A DNA stretch of 64,000 nucleotides from Oceanobacter antarcticus (GCF_044962685.1 NZ_JBBKTX010000013.1:62001-126000), one strand, 5' to 3'. Shown: positions 48,754-57,766, counted from the first letter of the stretch. The notes: generated by a model from the sequence alone, not told the origin. A program made the numbers and translations.

Positions 48754-50388
48754 TCAATACAGGGTTTTCTGCGGTGGGCCAGAAAATTCCAGCGGACCGA
48801 CCCGTACCATATCCACCTCGATCAGCGCCGGGCCCTTCAAGCGCATGGCTTCACCGATCGCACTGGCAAATTCTTCTGCGGAACCGACTTGCCAGCTGGG
48901 CATCGCCATGGCTTTACCCACGTCACAGTAATTCGGTGTATGTAACTCGTTGTAGTACTGACGGCCTTCAAAGTAGCTGTTCTGAATACCCCGCATGACG
49001 CCATAACCTCCGTCATTCATTACGATCAGTACCATGTCGATATTTTCTTGCACCATGGTGGCCATTTCACCGATACCGAGCATCAAGCCACCATCGCCAA
49101 CAATGGTCGCTATCTTCTTGCCTGGGTTGGCAATTGCAGCCCCAATACCTTGGGCCAGACCTAGGCCAATGGCACCTGCCAGCGAGTGTATGTTCTGATT
49201 TGGGTGTTGGAATGACAGCAAACGACTCCCCCAGGTAGAACCCGAGACAGTAATATCGCGGACAAAAATACCGTCTTGAGGCAGCGCATCTCGTAGCGCC
49301 TGACAGAGATTGGCGTAGTTGCCAACCTGTTCGATCAGACTGCTCTCAGCCTGCACCACCGCCCGTTTGATCGTACGATCGTATTCGCTGTCAATTCGAT
49401 CAGGCAGATGTTCGGCCAAATACGCCAGAACCGGTTGGCAGTCAGCACAGATAAACTGATCCACCCGATAGTTACGATTCTGAGCACCGGGGTACGCATC
49501 AATCTGAATCAGGGGATGGCCAAACGAGGTTGAGTAACTGGTCGTTTCGTTACTGCGCAAACGGGAACCGGCAACCAGCACCAGATCCGCCTCTTCTAGC
49601 AGTTGTTTGACGGATGGGCTGTTATGAAAAGCACGCAGACTGCGTGGATGCGCATCAGGCAACAGACCACGCGCATGAGTCGTCGATAACACCGGAATGC
49701 CTTTGTCCGCCAAAGCAGTGATTGCAGCAACAGATGCAATCGCTCCACCGCCAACCCAGATCACCGGACGGCGGGCCTGTTGTATTTGGTGCAGTAAACC
49801 ACTCAGTTCTTCCTGGCTGGCCACGGGCATCGCCGGTACAGCAATCGGCCCCAGATCGGCAGGCAGTGCAATTGTTGTGGCTTGCACATCAATCGGTATT
49901 TCCACACTGACCGGCCCCATTGGTACCGTACGCGCAACCCGAATGGCTTCACACAGAATGCCAACCACCTGATCCGGATGGGTGATGCGGTAGGCTGCCT
50001 TGCTGGCGGCACGTAAAAAGGTCAGCTGGTCTTTGGCTTCGTGGATAAAACTGGCATCCCTGTCCAGATAAGCAGATTCCACCTGACCGGTAATATGCAA
50101 CATTGGGCTAGCGGCGTTACAGGCTTCTATCAGCGAGCCAACCGCATTACCCGCACCCGCACCGGTACTGGTCAGACAGACGCCCAGACCTTTAAAACGG
50201 CCATGGCTATCTGCCATGGTAGCGGCTCCGGCTTCTCCCCGGGCACACACAAAATGTATTTTTTCACGACGACCAATAGCATCGGCAATCGGCAAATTAT
50301 GAATGGATATCACGCCATAAATATCAGCGACCCCATGGGCTTCCAGCACACGAGCGACGACTTCACCGACGGTTACTTGTTCTTTCAT
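48754..50388 (-). CDS. ThDP-dependent enzyme, acetolactate synthase/benzoylformate decarboxylase-like
   Basis: The product has 544 residues with the three-domain layout of 2-oxoacid decarboxylases and carboligases. The cofactor-activating Glu is Glu52 (CARGEAGAA). The ThDP/Mg motif GDGGLMLGIGEMATMV followed by MNDGG lies near 410-440. GGAG 8 bases before the ATG at 50388 decides the start; the frame to 50448 is longer. With the aldehyde dehydrogenase gene 34 bases upstream, decarboxylation of a 2-oxoacid to an aldehyde is the simplest inferred reaction. True acetolactate synthase is less likely because no small subunit is present. Confidence 0.82.
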   Translation of the reverse strand: MKEQVTVGEVVARVLEAHGVADIYGVISIHNLPIADAIGRREKIHFVCARGEAGAATMADSHGRFKGLGVCLTSTGAGAGNAVGSLIEACNAASPMLHITGQVESAYLDRDASFIHEAKDQLTFLRAASKAAYRITHPDQVVGILCEAIRVARTVPMGPVSVEIPIDVQATTIALPADLGPIAVPAMPVASQEELSGLLHQIQQARRPVIWVGGGAIASVAAITALADKGIPVLSTTHARGLLPDAHPRSLRAFHNSPSVKQLLEEADLVLVAGSRLRSNETTSYSTSFGHPLIQIDAYPGAQNRNYRVDQFICADCQPVLAYLAEHLPDRIDSEYDRTIKRAVVQAESSLIEQVGNYANLCQALRDALPQDGIFVRDITVSGSTWGSRLLSFQHPNQNIHSLAGAIGLGLAQGIGAAIANPGKKIATIVGDGGLMLGIGEMATMVQENIDMVLIVMNDGGYGVMRGIQNSYFEGRQYYNELHTPNYCDVGKAMAMPSWQVGSAEEFASAIGEAMRLKGPALIEVDMVRVGPLEFSGPPQKTLY

Positions 50389-50422
50389 TACATCAACTCC
50401 AACAGTTGCGGTTCGTCGCCAA

Positions 50423-51901
50423 TCAGGCTGACCAGTTGTTTGGCTCATCGCTCAAGCCCACATAAATACTTTTCTGTTGCATGTATTCCCGCACACCAGC
50501 ACGGCCTTTTTCACGGCCCAAACCACTCTCTTTAAAGCCACCAAATGGCGCCGATACAGAGAATTTTTTATAGGTATTCAGCCATACCGTACCGGTGTCC
50601 AAGGTACGTGCCAGCCGCCAACCGCGCCGAAAATTTTCAGTCCAGATACCGGCCGCCAAACCAAACATACTGTCATTCGCCTGGGCAACCAGGTCGGCCT
50701 CGTTGTCAAACGGCAGTACCACCAGCACCGGGCCAAAAATTTCTTCCTGGCAGACATAGCTGCTATTACTCAAACCACTGATGATCGTCGGTGCATAAAA
50801 GCAACCAGCGTCGTAATCACAGGTTTCCGTTTTGCCGGTCAGGCGTTTGCCACCACACAGAATCGTTCCGCCATCAGCGCCGGCGCGCTCAACAAATCCC
50901 GCGACACTTTCCAGGTGGGCCATATTGATCAGTGACCCCATATGGATGCCGGGCTGTTCCGGATGACCGACACGCAAGCCTCGGGTCAATTCCAGTAAGC
51001 GCGCCATAAATGGCTCATAAATATTGTGATGCACAAACAGCCGCGCACCCGCGATACAGGCCTGGCCTGCTGAGCTGAAAATGCCGTAGCACACGCCCCG
51101 CGCAGCCATTTCAATATCGGCATCTTCCAGCACGATGGTGGGGGATTTTCCACCCAGCTCCAGTGAAATCGGAATCAGTTTCTCCGCAGCAATACCAGCC
51201 AGACGACGGCCTGTAGAGGTACCTCCGGTAAAGGCAATTTTGCGCACCTTCGGGTGTCTGGCGAGCGCTTCACCAACCACAGATCCTCGCCCAGGCAGTA
51301 CACTCAGCAGACCTTTTGGCAAGCCCGCTTCTTCAAACAACCGCGCCAGTTCCAGTGCCGCCAGCGGCGTGGCTTCGGCGGGTTTCACAATCACGGCATT
51401 TCCCGCAGCCAGCGCCGGAGCAATCTTCTGCATCTCGCTGGCGATCGGTGAGTTCCACGGTGTAATCGCCACCACCACTCCCAGTGGTTCGTACACACTG
51501 GCCGTGATGTAATCATGGGAGCGCTGACTGGGAAGGCTTTCGTCCAGTGTTTCGCAAGCGGCAGCAAAATACCGTGCGGTACCCGCTGCGCTCATCACCA
51601 GTGCCATGGTTTCAGTCAGCGGCTTGCCGTTATCACGGGTTTGCAATGCGGCCAGTGTGGTTGCCCGGGCAGCCACCAGATCCGCTACTTTATAAAGAAT
51701 CGCGGCGCGTTCATGGGGCAGGCGATGACGCCAGGATGGATCACGCCAGGCCTTGTCGGCGGCTTGTACGGCCTCTTCAACGTCGTCGGCATTGGCTGTG
51801 GCGATGTCAGCATTGATGCTGCCATCGGCCGGAAAGGTGGTGGCACGAAGCCCCCCACGTCCATTTTTCCACTCGCCTGCGATGTATATTGGCTTGACCA
51901 T
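50423..51901 (-). CDS. NAD(P)-dependent aldehyde dehydrogenase
   Basis: This 492-residue protein has the complete aldehyde dehydrogenase set: TPWNSPIA near the substrate tunnel, KPAEATPL for cofactor, FTGGTSTGR, the catalytic Glu in LELGGKSP and the nucleophile Cys in SSAGQACIAGAR. GAGGAGG lies 6 bases before the ATG at 51901, which fixes the start. It would oxidise the aldehyde made by the ThDP enzyme or a semialdehyde from ring cleavage. The real substrate is unknown. Confidence 0.92.
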   Translation of the reverse strand: MVKPIYIAGEWKNGRGGLRATTFPADGSINADIATANADDVEEAVQAADKAWRDPSWRHRLPHERAAILYKVADLVAARATTLAALQTRDNGKPLTETMALVMSAAGTARYFAAACETLDESLPSQRSHDYITASVYEPLGVVVAITPWNSPIASEMQKIAPALAAGNAVIVKPAEATPLAALELARLFEEAGLPKGLLSVLPGRGSVVGEALARHPKVRKIAFTGGTSTGRRLAGIAAEKLIPISLELGGKSPTIVLEDADIEMAARGVCYGIFSSAGQACIAGARLFVHHNIYEPFMARLLELTRGLRVGHPEQPGIHMGSLINMAHLESVAGFVERAGADGGTILCGGKRLTGKTETCDYDAGCFYAPTIISGLSNSSYVCQEEIFGPVLVVLPFDNEADLVAQANDSMFGLAAGIWTENFRRGWRLARTLDTGTVWLNTYKKFSVSAPFGGFKESGLGREKGRAGVREYMQQKSIYVGLSDEPNNWSA

Positions 51902-52009
51902 AATCAGCCTCCTCATCTGTAATTTACTGTCGAACGGCAAAGGGACACCCTTCCCATCCGGGAATATTTTTTGAACATCGGGTTTATCCGCTCAGGGCTG
52001 GATCACGAA

Positions 52010-52801
52010 CTAGATCACCAGGGTCGACACACTCTGGCGACAGGCGCGCACCACACTCAGCGCTGCCAACGTTGAGGTTTTCGGATTATTGTCGAGCGGC
52101 TTGCCACACAGCTGGATACTCATTTCACCAAAACGCCCATATGCCTCTATCTGGTGCTGATTGGTCGTTGTAAACGGGTCAACCACCAACTGCACGCGAA
52201 TGCCATCGAGGCCAAGGCTGGCCAAGGCAATGGTGGCGGCAACATTGGCATTGGCCGGAAAGGTCAGTGCTGCTTGTCGTGCCGTGCCTTCAAAAAATAC
52301 CTGTGGCTGTTTAATGGTGGCCAAGTCAATCATGCTTTCGGCCGGACTGCCGCGCCAACTCTGCGGATTTTTGCGACATGTGTACGTCACCTGATGCAAG
52401 CCTCCCTCACGTGCAGCGGCCAAACCGTCGATACCGGCAATGGCGCCGGGCAAGGCATGTAAGCGCGCCTTACCGATTGCTGCTGCGGCATAGAGTTGAT
52501 CAGCCAACTGGCGATCGGCCAGCGCACCGATGGAAATCATCATCAGATCCCAACCGCGCTGAAGCACCGCAGCACCATGGGCTCTTACTCCAGCCTGGCC
52601 TGCGCATTCAAGTACCAGGTCGGGCCGACCATCACATGCCGCCACCGCAGTAATCACCTGCACCTGATTACCCACTTGGCGCGCAATCCGGTCACGGCTG
52701 CGCTCTGTGGCGACGACCCAGCCCAGCACCATGCCTTCCGGTAACAGCTTCAGAACTTCTTCTGCCATGGCACCAAAGCCAATCATCATCAGTCGTTTCA
52801 T
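52010..52801 (-). CDS. Aspartate-dehydrogenase-like enzyme (COG1712 group)
   Basis: The product has 263 residues. It has an N-terminal Rossmann motif MIGFGAMAEEV and the C-terminal family text NANVAATIALASLG and NQHQIEAYGRFGEM, which match L-aspartate dehydrogenase. Family enzymes oxidise aspartate to iminosuccinate/oxaloacetate with NAD(P)+. Members inside catabolic clusters may use other amino acids. It starts at 52801 by fit to the family, 19 bases after the SDR gene. aspA lies three genes downstream. Confidence 0.83.
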   Translation of the reverse strand: MKRLMMIGFGAMAEEVLKLLPEGMVLGWVVATERSRDRIARQVGNQVQVITAVAACDGRPDLVLECAGQAGVRAHGAAVLQRGWDLMMISIGALADRQLADQLYAAAAIGKARLHALPGAIAGIDGLAAAREGGLHQVTYTCRKNPQSWRGSPAESMIDLATIKQPQVFFEGTARQAALTFPANANVAATIALASLGLDGIRVQLVVDPFTTTNQHQIEAYGRFGEMSIQLCGKPLDNNPKTSTLAALSVVRACRQSVSTLVI

Positions 52802-52820
52802 GGATCGATTCCCGATCTGG

Positions 52821-53618
52821 TTATAGTTGCTTGCCAAAGCCACCGGAGACATCCAGCGTAGACCCGGTGGTGTACGAGGCTAATGGTGAAGCCAGAAACA
52901 CCAGTGCTCGTGCTGGCTCTTCAGGACGTCCGAGGCGGGCCATCGGAATGCCACGCTGACTGGCAATGCCTGCGGTCCATTCTTCCCAGCTACTGTTCTG
53001 ATCGGAGCGTTCCTGATAACGACGACGCCACTGCCCTGACTCCACCATACCGAGCAAAATTGAATTTACCCTTACACCTTTGGCGGCATACTCATGGGCC
53101 AGGGTGTGGGTAAAATTAAGCAAGGCGGCACGCGCTGCCGACGTCGCCATCATGTGCGGCTCTGGCTGTTTGGCCAGCAAGGAGTTCACGTTGGTAATGG
53201 ATCCGATATTCGAGGCCAGTAACTGGTCGATAAAGGCACGTACCGGGCGAATCACCCCAAAAAGCTTCAAGCCTGTTTCAGCCAGCCAATCCTCATCGCA
53301 GGTATTGGCAAAGTTGGACACCCGCCCCTGACCAGCGTTGTTAATCAGGCAATCAGTGTTACCCAGTTCCACCGCGACAGCCGCCGCAAAGCGGCCCACT
53401 TCATCAGCGTTCAATACATCGCAACGACGGGCTATAAACTGGCCACCAGGAAAAGCCTCTTTGATCGTTGTGACCGACGCTGCCAGACGATCAGCATCGC
53501 GGCCACACCAGGCCACTTTGGCCCCTTCTTGCAGCAGCAAACGAACGGTTTCAAGGCCGATGCCAGAGGAACCACCAGTAACCACCACAACACGGTCTTT
53601 CAGCATAAAACTCATCAT
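52821..53618 (-). CDS. SDR-family protein lacking the YxxxK pair
   Basis: This 265-residue Rossmann protein has the cofactor motif TGGSSGIG (14-21), NNAG (93-96) and the usual Ser (Ser146). At the place of the catalytic Tyr and Lys, 13 and 17 residues after Ser146, it has Thr159 and Arg163 (ATSAARAAL). Classical SDR chemistry therefore seems impaired or changed. The C-terminus LDVSGGFGKQL is normal. Its start overlaps the end of the hydrolase gene by 4 bases. Confidence 0.85.
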   Translation of the reverse strand: MMSFMLKDRVVVVTGGSSGIGLETVRLLLQEGAKVAWCGRDADRLAASVTTIKEAFPGGQFIARRCDVLNADEVGRFAAAVAVELGNTDCLINNAGQGRVSNFANTCDEDWLAETGLKLFGVIRPVRAFIDQLLASNIGSITNVNSLLAKQPEPHMMATSAARAALLNFTHTLAHEYAAKGVRVNSILLGMVESGQWRRRYQERSDQNSSWEEWTAGIASQRGIPMARLGRPEEPARALVFLASPLASYTTGSTLDVSGGFGKQL

Positions 53619-54466
53619 GTACTACCTGTCTTGGCAGACCCTGTCGACATCCAGTCCATCAGGGTCTGATTAACCAAAGTGGCGGCCTCGATATAACAGG
53701 CGTGGCCAGCGGCGGGAATTTCAACAAACTCGGTGGCATCAAAGTCCTGGGCCAATTGACGGGCACCTTGCGGGGGCGTGATGCCATCCATACCGCCGCA
53801 GATCACTCGCCGTACTGTCACATCCACCGGCAGATAGCACCAGATATCGTCATGAGCCAATAACCACGATGCGGCGCGAAAGCCTGGCAGCCGCAATCGC
53901 TTCATACTGTCGGCGACCAGTTCGACCTGTTCTGCAGTAGCACTGGCAGATAACAATGCGGCGGCCCGGCGTGCGGCCAGGCCATCCGCTCCTAGTTGTT
54001 CGAGTACATCGGGACGCTGATGGTAAATACGCTCACGAGTGTCCGCGTCCGACTTGCCATACCCCTGAGCCGGACTGGCCAGCAATAAACCGTCCAGACG
54101 TCCGGGATAACGATGGGCAAACGCTGCCGCAATCATGGCTCCCAGAGAATGACCCACCAACCAACAACGCTCCACGTCCAGTGCATCCAGCCAGTCAGCC
54201 AATCGCTCGGCGTAATCCATCGCCCCCGGCTGGCTGTCCGGCAGATCGGCACTGCGGCCATACCCTGGTGCATCCCAGGCCAGTACCCGGCAGTGCCGAC
54301 CCAGGGCATCCAGCTGTTGCACCCAGGAACCCGAGCCAGAGCTGATGCCATGCAGTAACACCAGCACCTGGTTACACTTCGCGCTGCCTCCTTCGCGCCA
54401 GGTTTGTTGGCCTTCCGCCAGCAAGCAGGTACGCAGAGGAAAATGGTTGAGCATCCGGGTCAGCAT
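53615..54466 (-). CDS. Alpha/beta hydrolase
   Basis: The product has 283 residues. The oxyanion region is LLHGISSGSGSW (HG at 39-40), the nucleophile elbow is GHSLG with Ser107, and the catalytic His is in PAAGHACYIE near the C-terminus. The overall form is that of MhpC/PcaD-like C-C bond hydrolases and enol-lactonases, which process ring-cleavage products. It lies 16 bases after the cupin gene. Whether it cleaves C-C, ester or amide bonds cannot be told. Confidence 0.87.
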   Translation of the reverse strand: MLTRMLNHFPLRTCLLAEGQQTWREGGSAKCNQVLVLLHGISSGSGSWVQQLDALGRHCRVLAWDAPGYGRSADLPDSQPGAMDYAERLADWLDALDVERCWLVGHSLGAMIAAAFAHRYPGRLDGLLLASPAQGYGKSDADTRERIYHQRPDVLEQLGADGLAARRAAALLSASATAEQVELVADSMKRLRLPGFRAASWLLAHDDIWCYLPVDVTVRRVICGGMDGITPPQGARQLAQDFDATEFVEIPAAGHACYIEAATLVNQTLMDWMSTGSAKTGST

Positions 54467-54482
54467 GTTTACACCTGTTTGC

Positions 54483-55010
54483 TTACATTTTTTCGCGTTT
54501 GATTTTGGCTAACGGATGATCTTCAGGATAGGTCGGAATCGTTGGCTTTGGCGTTCCCAACATTACGCACATCAGTGCATCTTCCTGGGTATCGTTGTAC
54601 AGACCCCGGTAGATACCTGGCGGAATGGATACCAGATCTCGCTCATGCAGCACGGTTTCGCACTTTTCTCCATCCTGTTCCAGAAACAGGCGGATCGAGC
54701 CACGTAACATAAAGAAGACTTCTTCGACATCGTCATGCAGATGCAGCGGGCCTTCACATTGGGCGGGTAACAACATGGTCGAGAAGGTGAAATGTTCCGA
54801 TGGGACGGTATTGGTGTCGCTGGTGACGCCCGCAGCACCAGTACCCATATAGCGCATCTGGGCGCGACGGTACTTAGGGTCGTAGTCGGCTTGAAACTTG
54901 AGCGCATTGAAGTCGTAATTGCGATCTTCCTTACGGGCAATTCGGCCAGCCATAAATTCTTCAAGACTTTTATCTGTTGGTTTGCTCCAGCTTTCGAAGG
55001 TCTCGGACAT
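54483..55010 (-). CDS. Cupin-domain protein
   Basis: This 175-residue protein has a single cupin barrel. The first motif PLHLHDDVEEVFFMLRG carries two His and a Glu as metal ligands, and the second is LVSIPPGIYRGLYND, which lacks the usual final His. Such proteins can be dioxygenases, isomerases or sensors. It is the first gene of the downstream block, after a 276-base non-coding gap that holds a predicted promoter. Confidence 0.82.
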   Translation of the reverse strand: MSETFESWSKPTDKSLEEFMAGRIARKEDRNYDFNALKFQADYDPKYRRAQMRYMGTGAAGVTSDTNTVPSEHFTFSTMLLPAQCEGPLHLHDDVEEVFFMLRGSIRLFLEQDGEKCETVLHERDLVSIPPGIYRGLYNDTQEDALMCVMLGTPKPTIPTYPEDHPLAKIKREKM

Positions 55011-55161
55011 GCTGTTTTCCTCAGGTTAATTCGCCATATGTCTGTGGGTGATGGCTCTGCCCACCTGCTCTTTTGCCATACCCTTAGCGGCTTGTATCAC
55101 GGGGTTTGAGATGCCTCCGCGAACCTTTTCTGACTTATTTAGGCGACAATTGTTTTAAATT

Positions 55162-55188
55162 TGAAACATTGGTCTTTATATGAAACAT
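55162..55188. repeat. Two direct TGAAACAT repeats next to the cupin promoter
   Basis: TGAAACAT occurs at 55162-55169 and again at 55181-55188, 19 bases apart (about two helix turns). Read on the minus strand they are ATGTTTCA copies just downstream of the predicted -10 box, where a repressor would block transcription. They could be half-sites for a local regulator. Confidence 0.5.
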
Positions 55189-55215
55189 GCTAGGCAGATT
55201 TACCCACTCGGTCAA
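55187..55215 (-). promoter_or_regulatory. Predicted promoter of the cupin-to-aspartase block
   Basis: On the minus strand TTGACC (55210-55215) and TAGCAT (55187-55192) are 17 bases apart. Transcription would start near 55180 and leave a leader of about 170 bases before the cupin ATG at 55010. The long leader is unusual for this tightly packed cluster. Confidence 0.5.
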
Positions 55216-55286
55216 GGCGAAAACATGACCCGTACCAACGGCTTCGTCGCCTTTGTCGCTACCAGCAGCCGATAGCGACACGTTTG

Positions 55287-56258
55287 TTAGAGATCCAGTA
55301 CCAACCTGTTCGATTTGCAGCCAGAAACACAGATCATCATGGTGTTGTTGGCCGCTTTCTCTGCCTTGGTCAGCACCCCGTCACGATGGTCAATGTCACC
55401 TTCCAGCACGGCCACTTCACAAGAACCGCACACCCCTTCCCGGCAGGAACACTCAACCGCAATACCTGCACCTTCGAGCCGCTCCAGCAGAATATCGCCA
55501 GGATTGATCTGTAAGGTTTGCCCGGAACGGGCCAATTCAACCATATAGCAGCTGCGGGCATCTTCCGAGGCTGCAATATCAACCAGGGCGAATCGTTCAA
55601 TATGTACGTTATGGTATGCCAGCCGTGCACACGAGGCTTCCAAGGCCTCCAGCATCGGCGCTGGGCCACAACCGTAGAAATGGGCTGAGATATCGCGTCC
55701 CTGCAGTAACTGTTCAAGGTTGGGAGGCGTCCCCTCTTCTTCATCAAAGCGGAAAGTGGCCGCCCCACCCAGCTCTTCAACCAATGTCTCAATTTCCTCA
55801 ATAAATGCGGCTTCCTGACGGCTTCGAGCACAATAAATCAGCTCGGCAGAGCGCCCTTGCTGCAGCAGCTGGCGGAACATACACAGCACCGGTGTAATAC
55901 CAATACCACCCGCTACCAGGACACTGTGACCCGCATGAGCATGTAGCGGGAAATTATTGCGCGGTGTGCTTATTGGCAAACGCGTACCCACTCGGAGTTG
56001 TTTGTGCACCCACTCCGAGCCTCCACGGCTCTTTTTGTCACGCAAAATACCGACAACATAGCGGTTATTGTCTGCCGCTGAGTTGTACAGTGAATAACTG
56101 CGTACCATGCCATTGGGCAAAAACAGATTGATATGTGAACCCGCCTCAAATGCAGGAAAATCCGCCATTCCAGGCTCTGGCCTCAACTCAATACTGATGA
56201 TGCCTTCGGCCTCGTAGCGTATCTGGGACACCAGGGCGGCGAGAGTATCATTGCTCAT
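55287..56258 (-). CDS. FMN/[2Fe-2S] oxygenase reductase, VanB/phthalate-dioxygenase-reductase type
   Basis: This 323-residue reductase has three domains: a flavin domain (about 1-105) with RSYSLYN, an NAD domain (about 110-225) with VLVAGGIGITPVLCM, and a C-terminal ferredoxin domain (about 235-323). The cluster ligands are in CSCREGVCGSC plus the Cys of MICVSG (C-x4-C-x2-C pattern plus a distant Cys). It would feed the Rieske oxygenase encoded two genes upstream, giving a two-component class IA-like system. It begins 12 bases after the RidA gene. Confidence 0.93.
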   Translation of the reverse strand: MSNDTLAALVSQIRYEAEGIISIELRPEPGMADFPAFEAGSHINLFLPNGMVRSYSLYNSAADNNRYVVGILRDKKSRGGSEWVHKQLRVGTRLPISTPRNNFPLHAHAGHSVLVAGGIGITPVLCMFRQLLQQGRSAELIYCARSRQEAAFIEEIETLVEELGGAATFRFDEEEGTPPNLEQLLQGRDISAHFYGCGPAPMLEALEASCARLAYHNVHIERFALVDIAASEDARSCYMVELARSGQTLQINPGDILLERLEGAGIAVECSCREGVCGSCEVAVLEGDIDHRDGVLTKAEKAANNTMMICVSGCKSNRLVLDL

Positions 56259-56270
56259 AATCCGGCTCCG

Positions 56271-56726
56271 TTAATCGGCCTGTTTGATCAGGGATCTAAG
56301 GTCTGCATCCAGGTGAATACCGGCTTCGATTTCCACACATAGCTCAGGAAACACCAACCCGGAAACCTCAACCAGCGTTGAGGTCGGATAGACCGTTTGC
56401 CCAGCAAAAAAATCTTTGCGGGCACGGCCAATCGCCTCTTTGTCCGTGATCGCGGTAACGTACACAGTCAGTCGATAGATATTACCAATATGACCACCTG
56501 CAGCTTCAGCCAAAGCCAGAATTTTGCCCAATACCAGCAGCGTTTGCTGATAGGCATCCAGCGGTTCACCCGCTTCTGCTGCATTACGGGTGACAGGGTG
56601 GCCGGTCATTCCAGAGGTCACCAGTTCACGCCCCAATAACAGGGCGTTGGACCAACTGGCGGTTGCCAGCTCAGGGACATTGTCTGCCCAAACATGGGCT
56701 GCCAGATTATTCATCGCATTTATCAC
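56271..56726 (-). CDS. RidA/YjgF-family protein
   Basis: This 151-residue protein has the RidA fold. ELVTSGMTGHPVTR at the strand for substrate contact, YQQTLLVLGKILALAEAAGG, and TSTLVEVSGLVFPELCVEIEA are family blocks. Members hydrolyse enamines or imines, and 2-aminomuconate deaminases of amino-aromatic pathways belong to the same family. Its place between a Rieske oxygenase and its reductase suggests a pathway step rather than general housekeeping. The start may be GTG at 56726 or ATG at 56714. Confidence 0.85.
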   Translation of the reverse strand: MINAMNNLAAHVWADNVPELATASWSNALLLGRELVTSGMTGHPVTRNAAEAGEPLDAYQQTLLVLGKILALAEAAGGHIGNIYRLTVYVTAITDKEAIGRARKDFFAGQTVYPTSTLVEVSGLVFPELCVEIEAGIHLDADLRSLIKQAD

Positions 56727-56740
56727 TGTTTCGGTTTCCG

Positions 56741-57766
56741 TTACTGTTTGGCTTCCAGTTCCTGCCTGGCCAGGTTCTTCATATAACGACGCAGTCGAAC
56801 CAGACCTAAATCGTGCTGATAGAGCATTTCACGCTGATTGGCATCGGGTTCCATGGCTTCCAAAGCAAGACGATCCTGCTCCAGTACATGCCAATGGCGT
56901 GCTTCCAGACGGTTTTTATAGAGAAAGCGCCAGGTATCTTTTTGCCAGCCATTCAGCGGACGACAACGCCAATGGAAGACCGCTGCCAGTTGAGGGTTGA
57001 GCGGTACATACATCCCGATAATATGAAAGTTACCGCCCGGACCACCGGTCTTGGGATATGGAATTTCCAGACGCTGCCAGAGCAGGTTGGTATCGGCAAA
57101 TTCACTCCAGTCGAAGTTGACGCCACGCTGGCCATCTTTTTCGAAAATAAAGCCGTGTTCCGTATCGCTGGTGACGAATTTTGCCTGGGTTTCCCCTTCC
57201 GACATGGAATGAGACATTTTGTGCAAGAAGGCACCGTGCATCGGATCCGCCACGTTATCCAGTACATAGCGGTAGTCCGCTTTCCATTCGCAATAACACA
57301 GGAAGCCGGAGTACTCATCGGAGGTCAGTTGTTCTGGCAGGGTCAGTTCAGGGGGTGTTTCCAACTGTGGATCGGTGGCGTTGTAAAGGAAGATGACATC
57401 TGCCACTTCTTTGGCGTGAAAACGGCGCGTCGGGCTGCTGCCTTCAAGCTTGCACCCCGGACTACCCGGTACTTTGCGCACTTTACCGCTACAGTCCACT
57501 TCTACACCGTGATACGGGCACTGCAGACGGTCACCAAGATTAACCCCTAACGACAATGGCGCACCACGGTGTGGGCAGTGATCTTCTACCGCATGAGCCG
57601 TGCCATCGGTATCGCGCCATAGTGCAATCTTGTAGCCCAGAATACGGAGTGAAACCGGCTTTTCCTGGGTCAGCTGAGTGGCTGGCAAGACTGGATACCA
57701 ACGATCCTTAATGCCTTGCTGAAGAATAGTTTCGACCGGATCGGCACTGGTTTGAATGATGTTCAT
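56741..57766 (-). CDS. Second Rieske oxygenase, alpha subunit
   Basis: This 341-residue terminal oxygenase has a Rieske site Cys64, His66, Cys83 and His86 (CxH-x16-CxxH). The catalytic iron site is Asp174, His177 and His182 in VADPMHGAFLH. It is alpha-only and of the short VanA/phthalate-like class. Its reductase is the VanB-type protein encoded two genes downstream, with RidA between them. The substrate is not known; monohydroxylation or demethylation is as likely as dihydroxylation. Confidence 0.93.
   Translation of the reverse strand: MNIIQTSADPVETILQQGIKDRWYPVLPATQLTQEKPVSLRILGYKIALWRDTDGTAHAVEDHCPHRGAPLSLGVNLGDRLQCPYHGVEVDCSGKVRKVPGSPGCKLEGSSPTRRFHAKEVADVIFLYNATDPQLETPPELTLPEQLTSDEYSGFLCYCEWKADYRYVLDNVADPMHGAFLHKMSHSMSEGETQAKFVTSDTEHGFIFEKDGQRGVNFDWSEFADTNLLWQRLEIPYPKTGGPGGNFHIIGMYVPLNPQLAAVFHWRCRPLNGWQKDTWRFLYKNRLEARHWHVLEQDRLALEAMEPDANQREMLYQHDLGLVRLRRYMKNLARQELEAKQ

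Noticed and set aside
48754..50388. Acetolactate synthase for branched-chain amino acid synthesis
   Set aside because: No small regulatory subunit is adjacent and the context is catabolic, so a general ThDP-enzyme call is safer.
55255..55279. 7-bp inverted repeat after the oxygenase reductase gene
   Set aside because: Short stem, 11-base loop and no T tract; too weak for a terminator call.
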